In this document: piece after piece, positions 1-9,077 of the stretch
Position numbering within the stretch: the first letter of the stretch is position 1
Layout: each line of letters starts with the position of its first letter
Notes under the pieces: model-generated
The model's database searches: none
What the model was told of the DNA's origin: nothing
The model's input: the letters and a program-made list of their open reading frames with translations, nothing else
Assembly (NCBI GenBank): GCA_963849005.1
Contig: CAWKGC010000023.1
Span: forward strand, 124,001-188,000
Origin: CAWKGC01 sp963849005
Lineage (GTDB): Bacteria; Pseudomonadota; Gammaproteobacteria; Burkholderiales; Usitatibacteraceae
Direction of reading: 5' to 3'
DNA: 64,000 bases
Translations under genes and position numbers: made by a program

Positions 1-333
1 ACCGGCGAGAGCGCTTGCGGCAAGCACCATCACCACGCCGAGCGAAGCGCCTGCCGCCGAGCCGAGCAGGTAGGGATCGGCGAGCGGATTGCGAAAGAGT
101 CCCTGCGCGATGGCGCCGGCAAGCCCGAGCAGGGCGCCGGTGAGCCAGGCACCAAGCGTACGCGGCGCGCGGATCTGCCCGACGATCATGTTCGCGTCGG
201 CACCGAAGAGCGCTGCGGGTGACCAGCCTTCGCTTCCCGCAAGCAGTCCGGCAATGACCAGCAATGTGCTTGCGGCGGCGAGGCCGAGCGCGAGGTGGCG
301 GCGATCCGTGCTTGCGCCGGCGATGGCCGTCAC
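1..333 (-). CDS. Cobalamin/iron-siderophore ABC transporter permease, N-terminal part (FecCD/BtuC family)
   Basis: The minus strand read from a GTG at 333 gives about 110 residues of a FecCD-type inner-membrane permease; the rest lies beyond the window. A hydrophobic helix is visible at about residues 15-35, followed by the family block QIRAPRTLGAWLTGALLG and then FRNPLADPYLLG, which is typical of BtuC/FhuB/FecD N-terminal regions. The start overlaps the btuF stop as GTGA, so the two genes are probably translationally coupled. With the upstream cobalamin riboswitch, the substrate is most likely vitamin B12 or another corrinoid. The permease would form the membrane channel with an ATPase encoded outside the window. 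Confidence 0.85.
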   Translation of the reverse strand, partial: MTAIAGASTDRRHLALGLAAASTLLVIAGLLAGSEGWSPAALFGADANMIVGQIRAPRTLGAWLTGALLGLAGAIAQGLFRNPLADPYLLGSAAGASLGVVMVLAASALAG

Positions 334-1205
334 GGCCTGCCCAGTCCGGCGAGGCATTCGGAAATATTCAGCGCGGCCTCGCCCATGCGCGGACCGGGCC
401 GCACCAGCACTTCATAGCGATCGGGCGCGAAGGCGCAAGTGCGCTGTCCTTCAGCGCCTTGAGGCTCGCCCATCCGGGACGGCGCGGCATGTTGTCGATC
501 TCCGCGCGACCGCCATGACGATGTCGGGATTCGCCCGCACCACGAATTCGGGGTTCAGGTTGGGGAATGGGCCCAGCTCCGCGGGAACGATGTTGCCCAT
601 GGCAAGGCGCGTGAGGGTTTCGCCAATGAAGGATGTGGCTCCCGCGGCGTACGGCGCGCCAACTTCGAAGTAGACGCGCTGTCCGCGAACGCCGGCGGGC
701 ACGCGCGCGGCGGCATCGGCAAGTTGGTTCTCGATTCGCGTCCACGCGAGCGGGCCGGCCTCGCGCTTGCCGGTCAACTCCGCAAGCAGGAGGAGCGAGC
801 GGCGGACATCGGCGTGGCTCTCGGACTTGAGCACCATCACGCGAAAGCCGAGCGATTGCAGCCGCTCGATCACGCGTGCGCCGGGTGTGGCAGCACAAGG
901 TCCGGCTTCAATTGCACGATGCGCTCGAGTTGTGCGTCGTCGAGTCCGCCGAGCTTGGGGAGCCTGCGGACGGCATCCGGCCAGTTTGAAAAGTCGTCGG
1001 TACCGACCAGGCTCGCACAGGCGCCGAGCGCGCACAGGCTTTCGGTGACCGATGGCAGGAGGCTCACGATGCGCTTCGGTGGCGCGTTCCAAACCAGCAC
1101 CTCTCCACGGTCATCGCGAACGGTGATCTCCGCCTGTGCCCTGCCGTTCAGGCAAGCGCAAACCAGCAGGACCAGCCCGAAGGCACGCGGTACCGGCAAA
1201 GCCAT
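330..1205 (-). CDS. btuF: Periplasmic cobalamin-binding protein BtuF (two frame breaks)
   Basis: This is a periplasmic substrate-binding protein of the BtuF/FhuD family that would deliver corrinoid to the adjacent permease. From the ATG at 1205 there is a signal peptide (MALPVPRAFGLVLLVCACLN), then the family motif KRIVSLLPSVTESLCALGA, and later a helical segment followed by GQRVYFEVG. The final residues (APDRYEVLVRPGPRMGEAAL) run to a TGA at 330 that overlaps the GTG of the permease. The reading frame changes near 880-900 and again near 440-480. No internal nonsense codon needs explaining, so these are probably sequence errors. Full length is about 290 residues, normal for the family. The start sits about 80 nt downstream of the riboswitch core. 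Confidence 0.85.
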
Positions 1206-1287
1206 CGTCGTCAAGGAAGTCCTGCAGGAACGATCGTGCCTTCCCGCTTCCCCGCAGGACTGGCACTCCACGGCGCGCAGCTCTCGC

Positions 1288-1463
1288 GGCACGCCCCCTG
1301 GTTGGCCGGTATCCGGGCTTGCGGAAATCGCGTTCGATGCGCGCGTCTTCCGCTTACCGTTGCGGGGGCAGCGCAGGTTGGGCGCGGCCGCGAACCCGGG
1401 CCTTGCCTTCCTGCTTCCCGTTTACCCCGTGCCGCCACGGGGGACGGCACAGGCACCAAACAT
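1288..1463 (-). promoter_or_regulatory. Cobalamin riboswitch upstream of btuF
   Basis: On the minus strand the segment carries, in order, a GGTGCC element (1452-1459), the G-rich stretch GGGGTAAACGGGAAGCAGG, the conserved core CTGCCCCCGCAACGGTAA (1354-1371) and the block AAGCCCGGATACCGGCC (1304-1320). This is the arrangement of the AdoCbl/B12 element. A -10-like GATAAT lies just upstream at 1470-1475, so transcription would start at the riboswitch 5' end. It is expected to repress btuF and the permease when cobalamin is plentiful. Confidence 0.93.
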
Positions 1464-1517
1464 CACGAGATTATCATGGCGAGGGCGCGCACCTCTCCGC
1501 GCAATCCCGGCCTTGCG

Positions 1518-4500
1518 CTAGTCCAGCGTGTAGACCGGAGCGCGACGCAGGTCCAGCGTGCAGGGGAATGCGGGGTTCGCGCCTCTCGCCGCACGTCCAT
1601 CGGGCCCGGCGTGTGGCCGTGATCCCAGAAGCGCGCAACGCGGCGCGCTTCGGCTTCATTGGCGTTGACCGGGAAGGTGTCGTAGTTGCGCCCGCCCGGA
1701 TGCGACACATGGTAGGTGCAGCCGCCGATGCGAGCGGCCGCTCCAGGTGTCGACGAGGTCGAACACCAGCGGCGCATGCACGCCGATGGTCGGATGCAGC
1801 GCCGAGGGCGGGCTTCCATGCGCGGTAGCGCACGCCGGCGACGAATTCGCCCGGCGTGCCGGTCGGCGTCAGCGGCAGCGCGCGGCCGTTGCAGGCGACG
1901 ACGTGGCGCGATTCGGTCGAGGCCGCGTCACCTTCACCTGCAGGCGCTCGACCGATGAATCGACGTAGCGCGCGGTCGCTGCCTGGATGACTTCCTCGCC
2001 CAGCACATGCCAGGGCTCGATCGCCTGGCGCAGTTCGATCTCGATGCCGTCGTAGACGACCGTGCCGTAGCGCGGGAAGCGGAATTCGATGAAGGGCGCG
2101 AACCAGTCGACGTCGAAGGCGTAGCCGGCGCGTCGAGGTCGCGCGACCACGTCGCGCATGTCCGCGGCGACGAAGTGCGGCAGCATGAAGCGGTCGTGCA
2201 GTCGCGTGCCCCAGCGGACCAGCCGGCCGCTGTAGGGCTGTCTTCCAGAAGCGCGCCACCAGCGCGCGCAGCAGCAGCATCTGCGCCAGGCTCATCTGCG
2301 CGTGCGGCGGCATTTCGAAGGCGCGGAATTCGAGCAGGCCCAGGCGCCCGGTGCGGCGCCGTCGGGCGAGTAGAGCTTGTCGATGCAGAACTCGGCGCGG
2401 TGCGTGTTGCCGGTCAGGTCGACCAGCAGATTGCGCAGCAGGCGGTCGACCAGCCAGGGCGTTAGCGCTTTCCTTGCCGGCCTGCGGCATTCGCGGCCAT
2501 CTGCTGGAAGGCGATTTCGAGTTCGTAGAGGTTGTCGTCGCGCGCCTCGTCGACGCGCGGCGCCTGGCTGGTCGGGCCGATGAACGTGCCCGAGAACAGG
2601 TAGGACAGCGCCGGGTGGTTCTGCCAGTAGGTGATCAGGCTGCGCAGCAGGTCGGGCCGGCGCAGCAGCGGGCTGTCGGCCGGCGTCGGCGCCGCCGAGC
2701 GTGACGTGGTTGCCGCCGCCGGTGCCGGTGTGGCGGCCGTCGAGCATGAACTTCTCGGTGCCCAGCCGCGCCAGCGCGCGCTTCTTCGTAGAGCGCGGTG
2801 GTGTTGGTCGCCGAGTTCGTCCCAGTTCGCGGCCGGGTGGATGTTGACTTCGATCACGCCGGGGTCGGGCGTGACGTTGAGCACGCTTCAGGCGCGGGTC
2901 GGCCGGCGGCCATAGCCTTCGATGCGCACGCGGCAGTTGCAGCGCGCCGCGGCGGCGCTCGATCGCGGCCGACGAGGTCGAGGTAGTCCTCGAGCGTTGC
3001 AACCGGCGGCAGGAACACATGCAGCGTGCCGTCGCGCGCTTCGACGCACAGCGCGGTGCGGATCACGTCCTTCGGCGCCGGTCGGCCGCGCGCCGCGCGG
3101 ATGCGGCGGCGCTCGCTGAGCGGGCGGGCTTGCGATCGGCCGAGCGCGTCGCGCCGTCGAACGGGTCGCGCGGCGATCACGGGCTCTTCATCCTTCGGCA
3201 GCACGCTCGGGCAACGACGCGAGCGGCAGGCGATAGCCCATCGGCGAATCGCCCGGCGACAGGAACAGGTGCTCGCGGCGCAGGGGCCACGGCGAGCTCT
3301 GCCAGTTCGTCGCGGCCGAGGCCTTCGCCCGAGCCGCGGCCTCAGCGGCAGCACATAGCCCACCGGCTTGCCGAGGCCGCCGGCGAGCTTGCGCGCGCAG
3401 CCGTCGCGCGCTCGCCGGCTCTTGAGTTCTGCCGCGAGCGGATCGACATTGACGCGGCAGGTCGGCCTCGTCGCGCAGGATCCTAGCGGATCTTCGTAGG
3501 CCGGGCTGACGAAGTCGGCCGCAAGCCCGAGCTGCGCGGCAAGTGCCGTCGGCGAAGCGGCGCGCCGTCTCGGCGTTGCGCTTTGCCCGTTGTCCGGCCG
3601 CGGCGATCAGCGCGCGGATTGCGCCACAGCGGTTTGCCGTCGGTGCGCCAGAAGATGCCCAGCGCCCAGCGCGGCAGCGGTTCGCCCGGATACCATTTGC
3701 CCTGGCCGTAGTGCAGCAGCGCCGCCGCGGCGCAAAGCGTTCCTGCAGCCGCGCAAGCAAGTTGTTCGGCGAGCGCGCATTTCTTGTCGCGACAGCGCGG
3801 TGGTAGTTCCATCGGCGCCGTCCATGTCGTCGATCGAGACGAAAGTCGGCTCGCCGCCCTGGGTCAGGCGCACGTCGCCGGCGGCGAGTTCGGCGTCGAC
3901 CTGCGCGGCCGAGCGCGTGCGATCGCCTGCCATTGCGGCGTCGGTATACGGCTTGGTGACGCGCGGGTCTTCATGGATGCGCGTGACGGTCATGGCGAAA
4001 TCGAACTGCGTTTCGCAGGGGTCGATGACCGCCGCTGACCGGCGCGGCGCTGCGCGGCGACGGCGTGCAGGCGAGCGGAATGTGGCCTTCGCCGGCGAGC
4101 AGGCCGGAGGTCGGGTCGAGGCCCACCCAGCCGGCGCCCGGAATATAGGCTTCGGCCCAGGCGTGCAGATCGGTGAAGTCGCGCTCGGTGCCCGGCGGGC
4201 CGTCGAGCGGTTTCTGGTCGGCCTTCAGCTGGATCAGGTAGCCCGAGACGAAGCGCGCGGCGAGGCCGCAAGTGGCGCAGGATCTGCACCAGCAGCCAGC
4301 CGCTGTCGCGGCAGGAGCCGCTCTTGTGCTGCAGCGTTTGTTCGCAGCGTCTGCACGCCGGGTTCCATGCGCACCAGGTAGCGGATGTCGCGCTGCAACT
4401 GCTGGTTGACGGCGACCAGGAAATCGATGGTGGCGGTCGCGGCCGGGATGCGCTCGCGCGGAAATCGGCCAGCCATTGCTTGCAGCAGCGGCCCGTGTTC

Positions 4501-4866
4501 GATCGAGCGCCAGGTACGGCGTCAGGTCGCGCGCCAGCTCGGGCCGGTAGGCGAAAGGGAAGTTCTCGGCGTAACTCTCGATGAAGAAGTCGAACGGGTT
4601 GATCACCGTCATGTCGGCGACGAGGTCGACGGTGATTTCCAGTTCGCGGGTTTTTTCCGGGAAGACGAAGCGCGCGATGTAGTTGCCGAAGACGTCCTGC
4701 TGCCAGTTGATGAAATGCTCTTCCGGCTCGACGTTCAGCGAATAGCGACAGGATGGGCGTGCGGCAGTGCGGTGCCGGGCGCAGGCGTATTTCATGCGGC
4801 GACAGAGCCGACGGCGCGGTCGTAGCGGTAGCGGGTCTGGTGATGCAGCGCGACGTGGATGCTCAA
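1518..4866 (-). CDS. Transglutaminase-like protein with C-terminal DUF2126 (Anbu operon), multiple frame breaks
   Basis: The gene starts at a TTG (4866) that overlaps the stop of the peptidase gene as TTGA and begins SIHVALHHQTRYRYDRAVG, the usual N terminus of this family. An N-terminal bacterial transglutaminase region is followed by the catalytic-core strand DLHAWAEAYIPGAGWVGLDP, containing the family His and Asp. The C-terminal half is DUF2126, seen as GGEPTFVSIDDMDGAD, GTGGGNHVTLGGA, SYLFSGTFIGPTSQAPRVDE and, near the end, HVSHPGGRNYDTFPVNANEA. The last codons end at TAG 1518. The span of about 1115 codons matches the family. At least ten frame changes interrupt it, without clear nonsense codons. 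Substrate unknown; it is predicted to cleave or form isopeptide or amide bonds together with the ATP-grasp protein upstream. Confidence 0.85.
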
Positions 4867-5641
4867 GGCGCGGCGCTCCGCTTTGTCCGGCGGTCAGGCG
4901 GCGGTTGGCGACATTCCAGTCCGGGTTGGGCAGTTCGGTGAACACCTTGCGCAGGCCTTCGCCCCAGCGGCTGTGGATCATGTTGAAGTAGGGATCGGTT
5001 TCGTCGATGTGGTGGCGGTAGCCGATCTTCAGGCTGTCGCGTTCGTAGATCAGCAGGTCGATCGGCAGGCCGACCGAGATGTTGCTGCGCATGGTCGAAT
5101 CGAAGGACACCAGCAGGCACTTGGTCGCTTCGAGCAGGCTGGTGTCGCGCTTGATGACGCGGTCGATGACCGGCTTGCCGTATTTGCTTTCGCCGATCTG
5201 GAAATAAGGCGTTTCCGGCGTCGATTCGATGAAATTGCCTTCGCTGTAGACGTGGAACAGCCGCGGCGCCTCGCCGCGGATCTGGCCGCCGACGATGAAG
5301 GACGCGCTGGAGTCGATGTTGCTCTGCTGCAGGTAGGGCGCCGTTGCGGTCGCGCACGTCGCGCAGTGCGTGGCCGGTCAGGTCGGCGACGTCGTACATC
5401 GACTTCGCGTTCATGATGGTCTGCGGCTGGCTCTGCCGCGTGCCTGTTCTTCGAGCAGCTTGATCGCGCTTTGCGTGATCGACAGGTTGCCCGCGGTCAG
5501 CATGACGATGACGCGATCGCCGTCCGTCGCGAACACGTACATCTTGCGGAAACTGGCGATGTTGTCGACACCCGCATTGGTGCGGGAATCGGAGGCGAAC
5601 ACCATGCCGGCGTCCAGCGTTACTGCAACACAATAAGTCAT
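4863..5641 (-). CDS. Anbu-type proteasome-like peptidase (bacterial proteasome homologue)
   Basis: The protein begins MTYCVAVTLDAGMVFASDS and continues SRTNAGVDNIASFRKM, the characteristic Anbu N terminus. Thr2 would become the N-terminal nucleophile after Met removal. Further Anbu-like segments are GKPVIDRVI, SFDSTMRSNISVGLPIDLL and RHHIDETDPYFNMIHSRWGE. A frame change lies at about 5400-5440, several more follow down to 5100, and there is one near 4880. The span of about 259 codons suits Anbu (near 240). Family knowledge: Anbu is an Ntn-hydrolase of the proteasome/HslV superfamily that forms open helical assemblies and is usually linked to the three genes found here. Its substrates are unknown. 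Confidence 0.87.
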
Positions 5642-5762
5642 TGTCTTCTGCGTTGTTTGAACCGTGCGAAGCATAGGATGTGGTTGCAGACAAGGGCGAT
5701 CATGTTTCGTGTCGCGGGCATCAGGCGCCTGGCTCTGGGTTCTGCCCAGCGTGTTCTTGCCG

Positions 5763-6734
5763 TCAGGTCCGTAAACAGGCGCGAGGAAATGATCGTTCAG
5801 TTCGTCATTCAGCGTATGGAGTTTTTCCAGGAACTCCATCAGGTATTCGTGCAGGCCGGCTGCCATGATCTGTTCGACGCGGCCGTAGTGCAGCTGCGCG
5901 TGCAGTTCGCCGGCCAGGCGCTCCGGTTCCATCGCGATCTCGTCGGCACAGGCCGCGCAGGATTTCGTAGATCTCGTTCATGCAGGCGTGCAGCGAACGC
6001 GGCAGGTCGTCGCGCAGGATCAGCAGTTCGGCGACGCGCTTCGGCGTGATCGACGTCGCGGTAGATGCGCGGTAGGACTCGAAGGCGCAGACGCGAGCGC
6101 AGCAGCGCGCTCCACTGGTAGTAGTCGACGGCGCCGCCGACATCGGCCGCGCTGGGCAGCAGCGTGTGGTACTTGACATCGAGCAGGCGCGCGGTGTTGT
6201 CGGCGCGTTCCATGAACGTGCCGAGCCGGATGAACTGGTAGGCTTCGTCGCGCAGCATGGTGCCGAAGGTGACGCCGCGGAACTGGTGCGAGCGCGTCTT
6301 GACCCATTCGAAGAATTCGTTGATGCCGCGCGATTGCAGCGCGGCGTAGTCGCAGCGTCGCGCAGTTCCAGCCACATGGCGTTGAGGTCTCGTACATCTC
6401 GGAGGTGATCGCGCCGCGCATGCTGCGGGCGTTTTCGCGCGCGGCATGCATGCAGGAGTAGATGCTGGACGGGTTGGTGCTGTCGAGCACCATGAAGCGC
6501 AGCACGTTGTCCGGCGCAGCGAGTCCCGGGTGGCGCTCGTAGTAGTCGCTGGCGCAGGCCGTTGATGACCAGCGGCAGCGGCCCACGGCTCGGCCCAGGC
6601 CTGCTCGGTGTCGTGATGCGGTAGGGCAGCAGCGACATGCGATAGGTGACGTCGAGCAGGCGCGCGGTGTTCTCGGCGCGCTCGATTTGCGCGCGACATC
6701 CAGTACAGGTTGTTGGCGGCCGGCGACTCAGCAT
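5763..6734 (-). CDS. Alpha-E domain protein (DUF403)
   Basis: The start ATG at 6734 shares its A with the stop of the ATP-grasp gene (TGATG). After a one-base disturbance the N terminus reads NLYWMSR, IERAENTARLLDVTYRM, the alpha-E hallmark. Later parts are visible as ASSIYSCMHAARENARSMRG, QFRGVTFGTMLRDEAYQFI, RLGTFMERADNTARLLDVKY and GRVEQIMAAGLHEYLMEFLE. The family is all-helical, about 310-320 residues, and co-occurs with ATP-grasp, transglutaminase and Anbu genes. The 3' end is uncertain: in the best frame no stop separates it from the peptidase start at 5641, and the boundary given here is the first TGA in another frame. A fusion cannot be excluded, but an indel is likelier. Confidence 0.8.
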
Positions 6735-8161
6735 CAGTCAGATCCTCCAGTACCCAGGTGTCCTTGGTGCCGCCGCCCTGCGAGGAGTTGACCACCAGCG
6801 AGCCTTCGCGCAGCGCCACGCGGGTCAGGCCGCCGGGCACGAGCGTGACCTCGCTGCCGGACAGCACATAGGGGCGCAGGTCGACGTGGCGCGGCGCGAT
6901 GCCGGCTTCGCCGAAGGTCGGGCAGGTCGACAGCGCCAGCGTCGGCTGCGCGATGTAGTTGTCCGGGTTCTGCGAGATGCGCTGCGCGGAAATCGGCGAT
7001 CTGTTCCGCGTGGTCGAGGTCGGGCCCGACCAGCATGCCGTAGCCGCCGGAGCCCTGGACTTCCTTGACCACCAGTTCCGGCAGGTGCGCGAGCACGTAG
7101 GCAGGTCGTCGGGCTTGCGCAGCTGCAGGTCGGCACGTTGGCGAGGATCGGTTTCTCGCCGAGATAGAACGGATCATCTCCGGCACGTAGAGGTAGGTCG
7201 ACTTGTCGTCGGCGACGCCGGTGCCGATGGCGTTGGCCAGCGTGACGTTGCCGGCGCGGTAGGCGGCGAACAGGCCGGGCACGCCGAGCACCGAATCGGG
7301 GCGGAACGCCAGCGGGTCGAGGAAATCGTCGTCGATGCGGCGGTAGATGACGTCCACGCGCTGCGGGCCCGCGCGTGGTGCGCATGTAGACGATGTCGTT
7401 GGCGACGAACAGGTCCTGGCCTTCGACCAGTTCGACGCCCATTTGCTGGGCGAGGAAGGCGTGCTCGAAGTAGGCGCTGTTGTAGCGAGCCGGGCGTCAG
7501 CAGCACCACGGTCGGCTCGCTCGACGCCGGCGCGGGGCGACCGCGCGCAGGTTGTCGAGCAGCACGTCGGTGTAGTGGTCGACCGGCGCGATCGGCATGC
7601 GGCGCGAACAGTTCCGGGAACAGCCGCATCATCATCTTGCGGTTTTCGAGCATGTAGGAGACGCCCGAAGGCGTGCGCAGGTTGTCCTCGAGCACGTAGA
7701 ACTCGCCGTCGCCGGTCTTGACGATGTCGATGCCGGCGATATGCGCATAGACGCCGCCCGGCACGTCGAGCCATGCATCTCGCGGCGGAATAGGCTGATT
7801 GCCGAGGACCTGGTCTCGCGGGATGATGCCGGCCTTGAGGATCTCCTGGTCGTGGTAGATGTCGTGCAGGAAGCTTCAGCGCTGACGCGCTGGCTGCAGC
7901 GCCGGCTCGAGCATTCTTCCAGGCTCGCGCCGGATCATGCGCGGAATGATGTCGAAGGGGATCAGCGCTCGGTGCCGGACGTCGTCGCCGTAGACCGCGA
8001 AGGTGATGCCGACGCGGTGGAACAGGAGGTCGGCAGCCTGGCGGTTCTGCGCGATCCTCTCGGGCGGCGTCTCGTCCAGCCAGGTGGAGAAGGCAGCTGT
8101 AGTGCGGCCGGACCGAACGGTCCTCCGCGAACATCTCGTTGTAATAGGTCTTGAGCGGCAT
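6734..8161 (-). CDS. Circularly permuted type-2 ATP-grasp protein (DUF404/DUF407), frame breaks
   Basis: From ATG 8161 the protein begins MPLKTYYNEMFAEDRSVRPH, typical of the circularly permuted ATP-grasp family. Other recognisable pieces are DIVKTGDGEFYVLEDNLRTP and SGVSYMLENRKMMMRLFPEL (nucleotide-binding part), SGGYGMLVGPD, LVPGGLTRVALREGSLVVNS and SQGGGTKDTWVLED at the C terminus. The span of about 475 codons is normal. The stop overlaps the alpha-E start as TGATG. Several frame changes occur (for example near 7870, 7500, 7370, 7110 and 6990). Family inference: ATP-dependent ligation of an amino acid or peptide to a carboxylate, as first gene of the Anbu operon. Confidence 0.87.
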   Translation of the reverse strand: MPLKTYYNEMFAEDRSVRPHYSCLLHLAGRDAAREDRAEPPGCRPPVPPRRHHLRGLRRRRPAPSADPLRHHSAHDPARAWKNARAGAAASASALKLPARHLPRPGDPQGRHHPARPGPRQSAYSAARCMARRAGRRLCAYRRHRHRQDRRRRVLRARGQPAHAFGRLLHARKPQDDDAAVPGTVRAACRSRRSTTTPTCCSTTCARSPRAGVERADRGAADARLATTAPTSSTPSSPSKWASNWSKARTCSSPTTSSTCAPRAGPQRVDVIYRRIDDDFLDPLAFRPDSVLGVPGLFAAYRAGNVTLANAIGTGVADDKSTYLYVPEMIRSISARNRSSPTCRPAAAQARRPAYVLAHLPELVVKEVQGSGGYGMLVGPDLDHAEQIADFRAAHLAEPGQLHRAADAGAVDLPDLRRSRHRAAPRRPAPLCAVRQRGHARARRPDPRGAARRLAGGQLLAGRRHQGHLGTGGSD

Positions 8162-8317
8162 GGGGAAGGTTGGGGCGGGCGCTGTCCGCAAGCGGGAGCA
8201 AGCGCCATGCCCGAAGCATACCCTGTTCGCCGCTCCGGAAAAAAGCCGCCCCTGCCGTGGCGAGGGCGCGGGCGTGGCATTTCGGCACCAGGAAGGTGCC
8301 CCCGGGCGCGCAATGCC

Positions 8318-8623
8318 TCATCGTTGTGCGAGCGCTCCCACGAGGTGGCCGGCGACATCGCTGCCGTTGGCGGCGGCGCTGCGCAGCCAGGGGCGCTTTC
8401 GTCGGCCGGGACGCGGGTAGAGCGTTTCCCCCTGCAGACATCATGCCGAGAATTTCCTGCGCGGCCGCGTTGTTCCTCTTGGCCGCGGCCTGGAAGGCCA
8501 GCATTGCCTCGGGAAACTTCCCGGCGGCGTAAAGGGCGAAGCCGGAGTCCAGGTCGGCCGGACCGCGTTTGCGGACTGCGCGAACGCGGGGGAGGAGACG
8601 GCAATCAAGGCGGCAGTGATCAC
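8318..8623 (-). CDS. Small exported Sel1/TPR-like protein (one or two frame breaks)
   Basis: A GTG at 8623 begins a signal peptide (MITAALIAVSSPAFAQ). After a frame change near 8570 the mature part reads DLDSGFALYAAGKFPEAMLA and FQAAAKRNNAAAQEILGMMS, a helix-turn-helix pattern of the Sel1/TPR type. A second shift near 8410 gives RPWLRSAANGSDVAGHLVGA and a TGA at 8318. The product would be only about 100 residues, a single Sel1-like unit in the periplasm. An alternative start at the ATG near 8638 would need another indel. It precedes the Anbu operon on the same strand with a 156-nt gap, but a link is unproven. Confidence 0.55.
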
Positions 8624-8661
8624 GGCGCGAAGTCCATGTTGGCGAGTCGATTCGGGCCGGT

Positions 8662-8901
8662 CTAGAATGTCGCCGGCTGGGCTTCCGGTTCGCCGGTGGC
8701 GGCGATCCGCGAATGGTCGATGCGGGCCGCGGCGTAGGCAGTCTCGCCGCTGCCGGCATTGTTTTCCGGCGCATTGGCGTGACCGGCAAGGCCGAGGCCC
8801 AGGCCCACCACCAGCCCGACCGTGGCCGAGATCGCGCCGACTTTCCCGAGCAGCCTCCAGGCCTTGAATTCACCTTCCTCGTTCACATGATGCGTGTTCA
8901 T
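8662..8901 (-). CDS. Small single-pass membrane protein, unknown function
   Basis: This 79-residue product starts MNTHHVNEEGEFKAWRLLGK at ATG 8901, preceded by a good ribosome site (CGGAGG six bases upstream). One hydrophobic, glycine-rich stretch at about residues 20-40 (GAISATVGLVVGLGLGLAG) is a membrane helix or uncleaved signal. The rest is Ala/Glu-rich (residues 41-79) and without recognisable domain. The gene is intact, unlike its downstream neighbours. I do not recognise a family. It is divergent from relA, with about 175 nt between the two starts. Confidence 0.6.
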   Translation of the reverse strand: MNTHHVNEEGEFKAWRLLGKVGAISATVGLVVGLGLGLAGHANAPENNAGSGETAYAAARIDHSRIAATGEPEAQPATF

Positions 8902-9077
8902 TCCAGCCTCCGTTTGAAATTGAAAATGCCCTGCTGCAACGGTTCCCACTCTGTGCCGGGACGTGCCCGGCTTACCACGGAGAAAGCAGGCTGGCGTATG
9001 CGTAAAATTCCGCAGCGCGCCTTCGGCTTGCAGCGGTCGATGGGCTACAATCGAAGCGGAATTTCCCTGGCGCAGCA

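Noticed and set aside
1518..8161. Degraded (pseudogene) Anbu operon
   Set aside because: Frames change often but no in-frame stops or deletions are seen, and all motifs remain, so sequencing error is the simpler explanation.
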